A stretch of 64,000 bases of DNA from Ectocarpus siliculosus (Eukaryota; Sar; Phaeophyceae; Ectocarpales; Ectocarpaceae): the NCBI GenBank assembly GCA_000310025.1, contig FN649751.1, positions 1,081,132 through 1,145,131 of the forward strand. Direction: 5' to 3'. The notes beneath the pieces were generated by a model. The model was not told where the DNA came from, did not search any database, and saw only the letters and a program-made list of their open reading frames with translations. The translations under genes and the position numbers were made by a program. Below, one piece after another: positions 13,701-26,806 of the stretch (position 1 is the stretch's first letter; each line of letters opens with the position of its first letter).

Positions 13701-16700
13701 TGCAGTCTGGTCGCTTCGGACTTCACTCAGATCCCCCGTATCGAGCTCTCCCTTCCAGATACTGACACCAAAACGGTAGTGGACACCTGCAGGCAAGACG
13801 TTGGACAGATGACTCAGGATACCCACACGAAACTTTTATATGCTGCGAAAGTTTGGTGACGGTCGTTTTTCAGGTTCTACCTCAGGGCCCGATTTGGGTG
13901 GAGGAGGAAAACGTGTTGATTGCCATCAGCCCACCTCAGCACCACTCAACGCGTGATGTATACCCACCAATAGGAAGAGTGTCAGCAGGGACGATCAGCA
14001 ACCCTCCGCTAGCGAATGAGTCGAAATCCAGGGATGCTGCGCTTCGCGACTGGCAAACCGCTCCGGCTTCGTCGGTGCAATTCCATCTGAACTCGAAGGG
14101 GAGCTGGTCCACCTGATCGTTGTCTACCGACTCTGACGCGTTCAAGTAAAGAGTCTGGGGGGCGGACAGAATTGTGACTCGTCTTCGCCCTTCACGGGTC
14201 AATCCAGAGTTGGCCGCAGTGCAAAAGAAAAGGGCCAAATAATTCCATCGGTGTACATGACCAAAGGTGTGCACAGCTCGCGAAACTACACCCTACGCAT
14301 CAAGCTCAAACAAAGGGCGTACCTGCGAAGCGCCTAGCCTCCTCGCCGTTCCACCAGCTATGTAAGCGATGATAGCTCCACTGACGACCTCAACTTCTCG
14401 AGCAGTGCGTGGAAAGCACCGTCGGGTCAGCGCACAAGGCCCAAGCGGGAACGCGGGGTATATTACTTCAACCTACGATATTCCTGGAATGGTACAAACC
14501 CAATCCCTCGATGCACGATACACAGTTCATGGGTACGTCCATGCTGCCGTCTGAAGAGACGCGTGTCTATGCTTCTTTTCTCGTCGTATGCTTTGCTGCA
14601 AGGACCCACCTGTTGCGGTAGCCGACGTAGCGCTCTGGATACCGTCAGCCAAATCCACCCGAAAGACATACGCACTTCCGGCGTAACCCAGCGTGTATGG
14701 AGGAAGTGTGAGAACGCTGGGATTTCTTCCGCTGGTCAGGACAATGGGCGGAAAGTCCGCCGTCGCACTGGATTCCGACAACACGGTCCAAGCGTACGTG
14801 TTGTTGCCGTTTTCGACGCGAGGTAGGGACACCTCGGTACGGATGGTGAGCTGGAGACCACGCCAATGCTTCCGCGATGCCGACCCGGCGATCTGTATTC
14901 CAACGACGTTAAGCGCGCGGGAGAGAGGAGAGACGAGGAACACGGTAGGTGTGCTGAACGTCGTAGATGTGTTCAGGCGGAGGGGCGTAGTTCTCCCCAA
15001 TACAGGAGTGTTTGATGCTTGAACGGATGGCAGCTTTCCTAGAAATGTAGGCAACAAGGTATCGAGGCCACGGATTTTGTCACCTTATTGCTGACGTCCT
15101 GTGGTCTACAGTAGTCAATAGAAGAAAGCCTGTTTCAGTCGGAAACGATCAACACATGTCGCACCCTCAAAGCGGGAAGTGCTTCAGCGGACTTGAAAAC
15201 TTCGACGCTGGCCTCTCCCGACACACCAAGCGCTGACTCGACGCGCAGGCCGAACGTGTACGTAGACCCTTCATCCAAGCTAGTGCTGGGTAGCGTGACG
15301 ACAAAGCCTTTGGCAGCGGCAGCCTGTTGTGAAGTGACGAGATGAACGGTGTTCAGCAGCGGCCTACCTCAAACATGTCGGCATATGTCTTAATTGTACG
15401 TTGGCCAAAGGCGTGTTGTCGATCCATACCGACATACCTGCAATACGGATGCATTTGCCAAATGGCGATATGCTGGCAGCAGACTGCAAGATGTTCCAGC
15501 TGTGCAGCGGATATATTTGTATCAGACCTGAGCTCTTGCTGCTCGTCTGGACATAGCAGTATGCGACGACTTGGTGTGGCCTTCGCTCTTGGTCGTCCAA
15601 TTTTTCACTCTTCCTACCATCTTCGTCGCGGTTGATACAGAGTGATTTCGTGGAGGGGTTGCACCAAACTGAAAATTCTCCTTCATGCCTGCTAACGAGC
15701 GCCCTACTGGTAAATCAAACTCACCTGTTCAAAGGCTGCTCTCGCATCGGTCAGGTCGAACGTTCCGTTGCCATCTGTGGCCTCGATAGTCCAGTTCAAC
15801 TCGATATCTAGATGGCAAGCACCGGTGAACGAGGAGAGCGCAAGAAAAGGCCATTTGAGTATTCCAAAGAAGATATTGCCCCGTGATTCTTTAACGATAC
15901 ATAGCGTCTTCTGTTGTCACTGAGTACAATTTCGCAAATGCACACTCGCTTGGACCGGCGAATGCAAAGGTTCTTGTCTCCCTTGGTTGGCCAAAAAAGT
16001 ACCTATTTCCCGGATAAAGTACACGTTACACACGAGTCGATTCCGCACCCCGCAGCGCTGCCTTTTTGTAGCTGGAGTTGAACTTGATAAGAGTTCAGGA
16101 CCCAGAATATGGGGTGGGTTCTGGCGAGAGTACACCAGCGGCTATGTCATGCCTACGTTCGTGTGTGCGCGGCGTTCGATTTGCCTTGGTGATGTACGAA
16201 CGTTCCATACACTGGCAGTTCCCTTGAAAACACCGCAAGTTCCGCGACATTGCAATATACGACCACCCACGCTCTCGACGAACCTGTGGAAGGGTAGCTC
16301 CCAACGCCTTCCAAGATCAGGTTCGAACAGCAACCCACCACTTCCGGAGCGCTGATTTCCACCACCGGTTCGTTTGGATTTAACGCCGGACCGACCGCCA
16401 CGCATCCAGGTTCCGACGAAAGAAAAGCCTCCATCTATGGGAGGGTATGCGAATGTGTTTCGGGGTTACGTACATTTCTTCAGGCACGTCTTCTCTACAC
16501 TTAAGATGGCAGGGGTTCTCCCTGGTAACTCGTACCCGGACAATACTTAACTCAGAGTCGAAGCATTGCATTGCTGAAACGCGGCAACACCGCATGGCAC
16601 TAGGCGGTCCGAGCTGGTCCGGATACTCTGATATTGGTAGTGTAAATGCCCACCTCCGTGCGAACTACTCCTCCCAGTAACGACAGCGAAGTGCCGTCGC

Positions 16701-19700
16701 CGTCGGTGCAATTGGAAAAGCTCGAGGGCCGGATCGTGTAGTGAAATCCGAGCGTGATCTGAGTGTGTGTGCGAGGACCGTCAAAATCAAGGTTTGGTGG
16801 TTGTCCGCGATAATGCGCGGTTACGGCTACGCAATCACCAAAGGTACCTGGCAAGGCACGTCGTACAGACACGTTGTTGTCAACCCCATAAAAAAAATGG
16901 TGCCTGAACGGAATGGGGCGTGCTCTCCTTACCCTATCTCACACCTCTGGGCACCTTCGGTGGAACTATTGTCTCGCTGAACTCGTTAGGCCCTGAGTAT
17001 AAAGTCCCTCCTCTTCACTGTCCTCACCGCAAGGGTCGACGCGGAAGTGAACTGGCTAGTGCAGCCTATGCCCAACGTGACCGCAGAGGTGTTGGAGAAA
17101 ACCTCCTCGCAAGCCGCGGGAGCATAGTTACCGTTGACTTCCCGCGAAGATTCGCTCCCTTCAAAATACACAAACACCTGCAGGTACAGCAGAGAACGCT
17201 CACCGTGAAATGCGTATGCGCAGAACCAAATTAATTTCTGACGACACCGTTAACCTCTGGGTGTATTGAAACAAGGTATCTGTGATTCATTCAGGGAAAA
17301 ATCAGCCCATCAATCAACCTCTGGCGGAAGTAGGAAAAGGCGCCGCTCTCCAGCACATCAGCCGGAAGCAATCACCATCAGGGACGGGCAGCTGCTTATT
17401 GGGCAGTATTCTGACAGCAGCTTGATGGAATTGTCAGCGTTCTCGGCCGCAGCTTTCAGGTTTCCAGTCGACAATATGATTTCGAAAGTGAAGAACCAAC
17501 CCGATATCGATTGGCCTACAGCACGGAACCGAAGAACCAAATTTTACTCCCGACCAGAACACCGCATGATAAGAGCAACCGAGCGCCACAGAAAACGCAT
17601 CAACAGGAGCCTCCAACACTGTCGAATGCCTTGTAACAATCAGAAATGGACCGCTGCATACTATGGACAGTACTCCGTGCGTGTACACCGAGGAAGGCGT
17701 TTGCTAATCCATGGACACAAAGCCTATCATTTGTTATGAGCAAAAACATTTTGTTGTGGGGCAAACCTGTTGACCGGTGTCTGAAAACCGCGCAGACGAC
17801 AGCTCTGGCGGGAGCATGCGACCCTGCAGAACCACCGATCCTAACGATGCATCGAGATGGGCAAATGCACGTCGGATTTCCGATAAAATTGAAATAGGCT
17901 AACGGCAGTGAGAATCGTAAATGGCACCTCGCTATTAAATGATGTAGTGGCAAGAAGGCCGTAGCACTTTGCAGGCAACCTCGAAGGCACCCCTCGACAG
18001 CGAAAGAAAGATGCTCATGCACGCACCCGATTTACATTTGGACGTACAACATGAATGTGTAGCTCCCTACAGACTAAAACAAGAGCAGATGCAACCCAAA
18101 GGAGCGAAGAAGAAAAGCAAACCTCACCCTTCCTTCGATAAAGCTAGAGAAAAGAAAACAAGCCTTCAGAAGCAAGAAAAACGACCGAAAAAACAAGAGC
18201 CATGTGTTGTATATATTGCTATGCATTGCTGACCCCTCCCCCTGGCCCTCTGCGTAGAGCTGGTACGGTCATCAGCAGCAGCACGTGTACAACTACCGGT
18301 GGTATGAGGCCTGTGCATGGCGTCTGTGTGTGTGTCCATTTTTTTCGGCATCGACCGCGCTAACCGACTGACCAATGACAAGAAGCCAGTCTCAGTACGG
18401 TTGAACAGAGAAAATAAATGGTTCTCAAGGCCATGATACGGGACCCTGCTTGGTACAATACATGCGTGCGCAACAAATTTTCGCTGCACTTTCCCGGTAC
18501 GCTCTCCGGGGGGTTGAGTAACATATATCAAATGTTTTGGCATGGCGCCAGATGATAGTATGAGGTAGTGCCGTGCTTCCCATCACCTGTGGCGTATTCG
18601 GTGCAGCCATTACAGCCAGCAAGGTACTCGCCCGAAGGGTTCAACGTGATGACGGATTGTTCGCCCAACGAATAACCTGCGTAACAGGGTCGCATGAAAG
18701 GCTGACGTCATCATGCTAAACGGTAGCGCCTATTTTAAACAGTGAATGGCTGGCCTCAGCTTCACTCATCGTCTTGACTGTTTCCAGTGCCGGCGGGTGT
18801 TGTTGGACGCAGCATGTCTAGCATGCGGGCGCCTCGTGCTCCGTCAGTACAACGGACGAGTAAGTGATTGCTGGCGTTTGTCGTGGTAACCTCGAAGCTA
18901 CCCTTGCAGATTGAACCGGCCGTGGCATGCCAATAACACCACGCAGAGGCCATATTCGTGGTATCGTCAGAAAATCGAGAGGTTAACCTTCGCCAAAAAC
19001 GACTGTTGCCGTGGTTTCGTCCGTCCAAGCGCACGATGGGGCGCTGCCTAGGCTCGCCACCGTGTCTTCGTCGAGCAAGTCGCCCACGGTGCACTTAGAC
19101 CCGACGCACGTCCCTCCATTGCACCACAGTCCTGATGAAGCAGCAGCGTCATATTTGCTCTTCCAGTCAAAACTATGGCTGATTCACCTCTTCATCCGTA
19201 TTTACACCTATGACTGTGGCTAAACAAATGCTGTTCGGACCTTTTTCCGTCTGCCCCTGTATTCTTCTCGCACGGTTTTGAGAACAATGTATGTGTGTGG
19301 GTAGGGGAAATGCGTTGTTGTCCGTAACCCCAACGTGCATCAAAAGCAAACATCAGGCGTTAAGGATTCTCTGCACCGGATAACATTGTGGATTCGGTAG
19401 AATGCACGCAAAATCTCATCCAATACCTGAGCTGGTTATCCCGAGTCCAAACGCTAAGTCCATCCCTATCAAGGCCGCCGCCAGCCTAGCCTCCTCGAGC
19501 TTCGGGCGCGATGATAGCATCGTTGGCCCGGGCGTCGTTGTGGGTGTCGGGGATGGTGTTGGTGAAAGGGTCGGTGCCAGAGTCGGTGCCAGAGTCGGCG
19601 CAAGAGTCGGCGCAAGAGTCGGCGCAGGAGTCGGTGCCAGAGTTGGCGCAAGAGTCGATGTAGATGTCGGCGCAAGAGTCGGCGCGGGAGTCGGCGCGGG

Positions 19701-22700
19701 AGTCGGTGCCAGAGTTGGTGCCGGAGTCGGCGCGGGAATCGGCGGTGGAGTGGGTGCCAGATTTGGCGCAGGAGTCGGCGCGGGAGTCGGTGGTGGAGTC
19801 GGTGCCAGAGTCGGCGCAGGAGTCGGTGCAGGAGTCGGTGGTGGAGCCGGTGCCAGAGTCGGCACGGGAGTCGGTGCCAGAGTCGGCGCGGGAGTCGGCG
19901 CTGTGGTCGGTGCTGTGGTCGGTGCTGGTGTCGGTGCTGAGGGGTCGGCGCACGCAATCGGTGCAGGCGTTGGTACTGGGGCCGGCACTAAAGTCGGCGT
20001 GGGAGTCGGCGCGGGAGTCGGTGGATGGTCCAACTTTCACTAGGTTGGGGCATTTCGGTACTCACGGTGTACGTAGCATGTCGATGAAGGGTCACGACAG
20101 TTGTAGGTTGATGACAGGCCGCAGATGTAGGCCGCATCAACGCAATCGCATTCGCAGCCTGATGATCAGGGTGGTTGTTTGGTGACGGACATGCAGGAAA
20201 GTTAGGACGCAATAGACGACAACGTCGAATAGGAAACGCTCAAAGCTATAGGAGTGACCAGCGGTCAATGAGCAGTGAGCGAGGGTACATTCAACTCAAC
20301 GAGCACACACGGCTTGGTTCATACTCACAGTCTCCGCCATCCCATTTGCATTCCTCGTTGTTGTTATCGGCTGTTTGACCTGGTGAGCTGTAACCTGTTG
20401 AGGCGGAGCGCCGGCAGAGCAAGAGAGCGTGACGCGTCATCGGGAGTACGGCTTTGCAAGATGCAATCCAGACAGGGCGCTCGACGCGAGCCTCTCTACT
20501 GCCTATAGGTAGAGGCTGTACGTGTTGACTATTAAAGCCTGTTCAACATGAGCGCCGCCCTTCCAGACTCACCGTCAATGTCATCACAAATGCCATCGCC
20601 TATCCAGTCTTCGTCCCCACCACATGCTGCATGGAGGGGAATCATGGGATGTGGGGAGGATGACATTGGGGCGTTAGAAACCGACCTACGGACATGTGGC
20701 GTTAACCCAAAGACCCGTTCACCGAAAACCCTCTTTGAAGCGAGGACAATTCGATTCTGCGTTCGCTTTGTGTCGCTCGGCAAGCCTGCCATATCCATTG
20801 TGTACTGAGGAGGGTGGGTACGGGAGCACTCAACAATACCGACTTAGCGGAATCTCCACGGAAGAACATTAAAGCCTCCATGGGAAGCTGGTGCAGTGAA
20901 GAGCACCTACAATAGGGTCAAGATAAACGTGTGCGTGTTCTTCTCCCTCTCTTGTTCCCCAGCAGCTTCTCTGTACTGGTTTCATCACATAGGTATCTCT
21001 ATAAGGGAAATATAGCGACAGAAGCTGATTCTAAACGCACACCTTGTGTGGGAGCGGGGGTGGGAGCGGGAGTGGGTCCACACACAATGTCCATAACCAC
21101 GAGGCCGCCAGTGTCTTCGCTTGCTGCCATAGAGATGAAGAGCCTTTCCGTGGTGCTGGAAACGACAAACCCAGCGATGACCCCAGACACAGTGTTCGTT
21201 TCGCTGTTGAGATGAACCGCGACCCCACCAGATAATTCCCCAGTGGAACTGTCTCGCTGGAACACTACAACCTGCGGCGTATGGGGAGGATTATTGTACA
21301 ACGCTCATGAGCACTATGGACGTACAGATGTTCCACGTCTCGGTCAACTTTTGAGACTAGACGAGCAAAAAACGTTTTCGTCGGGCAGGATCGCACTTCC
21401 TGTCAAGGGGCACCGCTGACACAGTGCAAAAGGGTGCCACAAGAAAAAAAAACAGCGGACGGGTGTCTCTGATAGTACAACCAGTCCGCGGATCGTAAGA
21501 GTATTCTTCGGTGCCCCGATAACCACTAAAGTTTCAATGCTGAGCACAGTACATACCAACTTCGATACACCCCGAGAGGCCACAATAATTTTTCCAGCTA
21601 GTGTGGTGCCTCCAGAGAAAGAGCGTGCAACAGTCATTGAGGATGCTATCACCACGCACTCCTCCATGGTCCGCCATAGATCTCGTTTCGGGCAGATGCA
21701 TTTTTCCACCCCGTAGTGGCTCGCTGATGTTTCAAGGATGTGCATACCTCGTCAGATTCATGTCGACCGATCAAGACCGTAAGCTCGAGCGCCTGCGCTA
21801 CGAACACCTCTCCGGAAGTGCTTCCGCTTATGCTTGAGTCAGCGATGAAGGTGGTAGTCGACGTCACGACGCCGTTCGCGGCATCTAACCGTAGGTGAAT
21901 GACCACAGATGCGGCACAACCAAGGACATAGACCTGTTGGGGCGGGGGGGGTTCCGTTCTACATTGGCGGTGGACACGTCCATGATATCGCATTTTCTGC
22001 CAACTCGGCAGTAAACTCGTAAATGAAGTACGGATTGAACTTGGTCGAATAGTCCCCAAAGAAGCAAGAGAAGCCGAACGGGCATCTCTCCGCGCCTCTA
22101 GCTTGTCACCCGTGCATGTTTCATGGCCAGAGCCAAACGTAGGATCCGACACACCCACGATAAGTTCATTGCACAGCCCAGGGTTCTCTGGTGGCCCGTG
22201 ATACAGGTCGAGGTAGTCTGTCGTCTGGGCTGTTGCCGAAGGATTGGTGCTTGCATTTTAGGTATTCACAGTCTCGACCTATGTACTTGGATCTCACCGA
22301 GAGTCCATCCGGTGACACCATGATGTCGCAAAGCTCCCCGTCAGGTGCCGCTGAAGACCAAGTCGGCTCCTCGGTGCCATCGCTATTGACCGCCAATACA
22401 ACTTCGTCGGTTGTGGAAACGTAGAGGGTCGAACCGTCGGGGCTGAAAGCAACGGCTTGGACGTCGTGATATGATGAGTCCTTCCCTAAAGTGGGAAACG
22501 TTGAGGTTGTCCTTGGCGCAAACAGTCATGATGGCAGCAAGCAACACAATAAGCAAAACCAGTTAGTTTCATTTGAAGAAGCCAAGAAGACGCAAGGTGT
22601 GCACAATGCAAGCCGAAATCAAACCATTAGACTAGTCATTGAATAGTCTAATGGTTTGATTTCGGTTTACGAAAAAGTTAGTCGTGGGGTTTGTGAACTC

Positions 22701-25700
22701 CGGCACTTTCACTTCCGAGGAGGGCGACTCCCCTTGCCGGCGCACCTATCAGTCCAATCATTATTTAGTTCGCTTCATTTCATTCGTCTACTCATATCCT
22801 GTAGAACGTTCTACTTCGTAGTATCGCAGACGAGTCCTTCCGATATATCTGGCCGGTCCAGGGTCTCTGGAAAATAAACGCTTCAAAGTGTCCAGCCTAG
22901 GTGTCGAACCCACGACTGATCATCATCGTCTAAGGAAGACCCGCAATTTCCTTTGAAACACACACGGGCTCGTGGATGGATGGCAAAAGCCATGATGGCC
23001 GCGACGTTGGCTCTATTCAGAATTCCATGTGGACTAACACGTGCAGGGATTTGGTCGGGTCTCAAACCGCAGCGCCAAAGCCCACCAAGAACTGAAGACA
23101 CCGTGCGCGGAATGCAAAGAAAGTGGGGTGAAGTCTGCACGGGAGCGCTTGATGCATCGCTCAATTCACGCCATTCTCTACTAAGGATCTTACCCAAAGT
23201 TGCCGGCGTTATCAACAGTGAGTCGTCGCACGCCACCACCTTCCCCTGCAAGGGCTGCTCAAGTCATCGAGGCCAGCAAGTAACACACCGAAATGGAATC
23301 GGGAATCAATAGTGAGCACCAGCGATCCTATAATGAGGTATTGTTTATGTTTATAGGAAACACCAACGTGATTATCAAGTGACGATATATTATCGAATGC
23401 GCTCATTCGAGTACTCTGCTCCTCGTAGAAAAAACGTCCGAATGAGTGCAGGTTAACTACTGTATGAGGACTGGCCAAGGTCTCAGCGTGAGTTAAACTG
23501 CTACTGCTCTTCGTACGTCAAAAGGGCTGCTTCACTTGTTGTATCGATTTCCGAGTGAGAACCCACGTGTTTGTCACAACGCCATCTTAACGGCACATCA
23601 AGTGGTTACACAGCGACCTCACGGGTGGCCGTACACAATTCATCTCTCGCTTCCGTCTTACCGATGATCGAAACCTCTTCGATTACGCTGATGGACAACG
23701 CGTCCGTGCCTCCGCAAATTTGCGACGCATCCCCATCGCACGGGTCATCGCAAGCTGTAGATTCACCGAATACATCGTAGTCGTCATCTCCGCACCAACA
23801 CTTGTTTAGTAGTAGGCAGTGGTTGGCCGGCACCGAGTAGTCACGGACATGCGAAGAATTGCACGCGTCGTGGAAGGGGTGGCGAATCTCAAATACCTGA
23901 AGGTCTACATGACCGCGGAAGCTTGGCTTCGGAGGAACAGGGAGATGCGCAGGGTCAATAGTTTGACACGTGCCCGCCTACTACACTTGCGTTCGGCGAG
24001 GTACTGGTGCTCGACTAGGGAACAATGGCAGCAGGGTCTGATGAAATCGGCAAACACCAGATGGACGAAACAGCACTTGCATGTCTTCCTCTCCAAACGA
24101 GCTCGAACCAAGGCCACTAACATCACCCCGTGTAACATGGCGACGCGACATCGAATGCCCCGAAAACGTGCAACATACTTCTTGGAGAGGAATTCACGGA
24201 GTGTTGTGCAAGAGAAAATAGAGCATGGTTGGGGAAGCCCGTCCAACAGACCTGGAATCACGGAAGCAATGGTGGCAGCAGGTAGGTCCTCGGTGTGCTT
24301 CAGAAAACAGCACTGTGCTTGAGTTGAGACTTCTATGGGTACCTCTGTCAGTACATGTTGAGGTCCCCGGGGGATTTTCTCAACACCGTTGATCCAATGG
24401 TCCTTGGGAATCTAGAGTAGCTAAGGTATGGAGCTGGCGAGTGCCGAATCTGTCCAACCCCCTAATAGCGCTTCACTCAACTCATGAACGTCACCATTAG
24501 TGTAGAACAAGAAATAGGTTCGGATTTACGTGTTTGATTACATATCATCGGTTCAGGCTTGTGGTCGCAACTCTTCGAAGGGGAACGCTAGACCAAAACG
24601 CAGCGCTAGGCCTACGGACGTGAGCTATTGCCCCGTCTCAAATGAGCCTTTGTGGCGTTTGGTGCCGAACGTGCCTGGAAACGTGTGAAGTGCACCTAAC
24701 ATAAATCAACTCCAGGGAGATGCTTACGGCATAACAACCTTGTTGGTCTAGTTTCCAGGCTACTCCAAGGTGTCGAAGGAGAAAGTAGAGCAGCAATGTT
24801 ACCCCCTTAAAGAGTGTTTCTGTCACCAGTCTGCATGCCAGGTGTTTGGTCCCGTAAGATACCGGTCGTATTGCGAGCAATCGTGACTCTTCCTGTCGCA
24901 TGCACAAGCCAGCATTACCCCAGCAGCGTCTTTGAGTACCCTCCATAAGATCAGGTGTAACGCGGGGGCACTTAAACTCCCGACGTTTCGTCTTGCAACC
25001 ATGCAGTTTCAAGCCTTGCCACAAGCAATGCTATGTGTAAAATACAATGCCAACGACTAAAGTCTTTCGGGCGCTGCTATATGATAGTCATGCAGGGGGG
25101 CCTCGAACTCCGCCACTCGTCGGCAGGGTCGCCGCACCCATCGAAACAAAGCCCCCACATCAATGCACGTCGATTCGTTTCTGGAGTACGTTGCCCATCT
25201 ACGTGTACGTCTTTGTGGCAATAGCGACTGGCACATCCCATAACCCTTGTCCCTTCAACCCACCGAACATCGGGAGATCGAGATGATACGGATAGACTAT
25301 TGTCTAGTCTACTTTCTGAGGCAACGTTTCTCACCCAGAAAAAAGAAAACCGCTTTGCCCAAACGTACTACTCGTTCCATGGCTCACCTCGCGCGCAAAC
25401 TGAGTTCCGAAGTACTTGAAAGCGCTGCAATGCTCTTGGCACAGCTTCGTCGGCGTGGTAGGTGAGAGCACGTTTGTTCGAGGGGACAGGGGAGATTCGA
25501 CGACGTGTAAATGGGCTACAGTAACGTCTGAGGGAGAAAAAAAGCTTCCGAGATTCGAAGCTTCGTCCTTTGCGTCTGTCACCATGATCTACCTTAGCAG
25601 CCACCCAGTTCTATGTAGACAAAATTGTACGCTCTAATCTAGACACGTGTCGGAACAGCGAAGGTCCCTTTCAAGCCATGCTTCACTCACCTCTGTGGTC

Positions 25701-26770
25701 ATGGTGCCGACTAAGGAAATCTTGGTGGCGGAACTAAAGACACTATTTCCGTTGTCGTTGTCCGCGAAGCAGCCAAGGTAGGTAGCTGTGGTCAACGGAG
25801 AGCAAAACAGAAGTATAGTTGTGGTCAAGTGGCGCAGCATGGGGGAGAATCTGAACAGTGATGGGGTTCATGACCGGACGTCCCCCACCCGGACTCATGA
25901 CTAACATGCGTGTATGGCATCGAATCTCCTTCCGCAATGTTCCGGGCGTGGCTCGCCGGAGGAACAACGATCGTGATACCTTCTAGATTATCTCGCAATG
26001 TCGTTTGTCAATGGTGGCACCAGGTGCACGCGCACGTCGCTCGATAAGCTTGGTTTTGTGATGGGGATAGACAAGGGTGTTTGCGTTGTTTTCTGCGTGA
26101 TATTGTTCGGCGTGCGACGCCTTTGCCGTCGTGCCTCTACACCGTGCAACTGGGCATGTGCTACACGGCAGTCTCAGAATCCCACCTACGACTTGGGTGA
26201 CGCTATATGCAGAATCAAGCACCACATCGTCCTGATCGTTGTCTGTGGTGCTGGATGAGCCTTCCAGTTCCGGTTGGGTGATACTGGTAGAACCAAGCAG
26301 AACCAACGAATCGGTGGACGGGACGACTTCGGAGTACTCATAGGTGACAACGGTGTCCTCCTCTCCATTGACATGCGTGAACGCCTGGTGACGGTTTAAT
26401 CAGTGGGAGGTCGAACGGTCAAGGTGGTCGGCGTGTGGGGAATTCTGGGTCGGAGCCAAAGTACAACTAGCTGGTGTGCGGCGCTATTTCCACGCGTCGC
26501 CGCCTCTTCACCAGATTTCGAGGCAATAACACGTTGTGTTTCTTACAGCGCAAGCCCTGTCGGTGTAAGTACTTGCACACGACCTACGGCGATGCTCAAA
26601 CACGATCGTGGTAATCACAATTTTCCGTTTGTGGATTGCATCGCGTGTTCGCGTTCAGGAACATTTCTGATAGGTGGAACCAGTCAACCACCGATATTGT
26701 ATCTATTCAACGTGCTCCTGCAAAGGGGTACCACAACATTTATCGAGTTGCACCTTCAGCGATGCACACA

Positions 26771-26806
<36 letters not shown>

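Noticed and set aside
19402-20043. Long plus-strand frame with VGAGVGARVGAG repeats, and two other open minus frames
   Set aside because: These are shadows of the PT-rich linker exon on the minus strand. Splice phase and the non-repetitive end support only the PTPAP frame.
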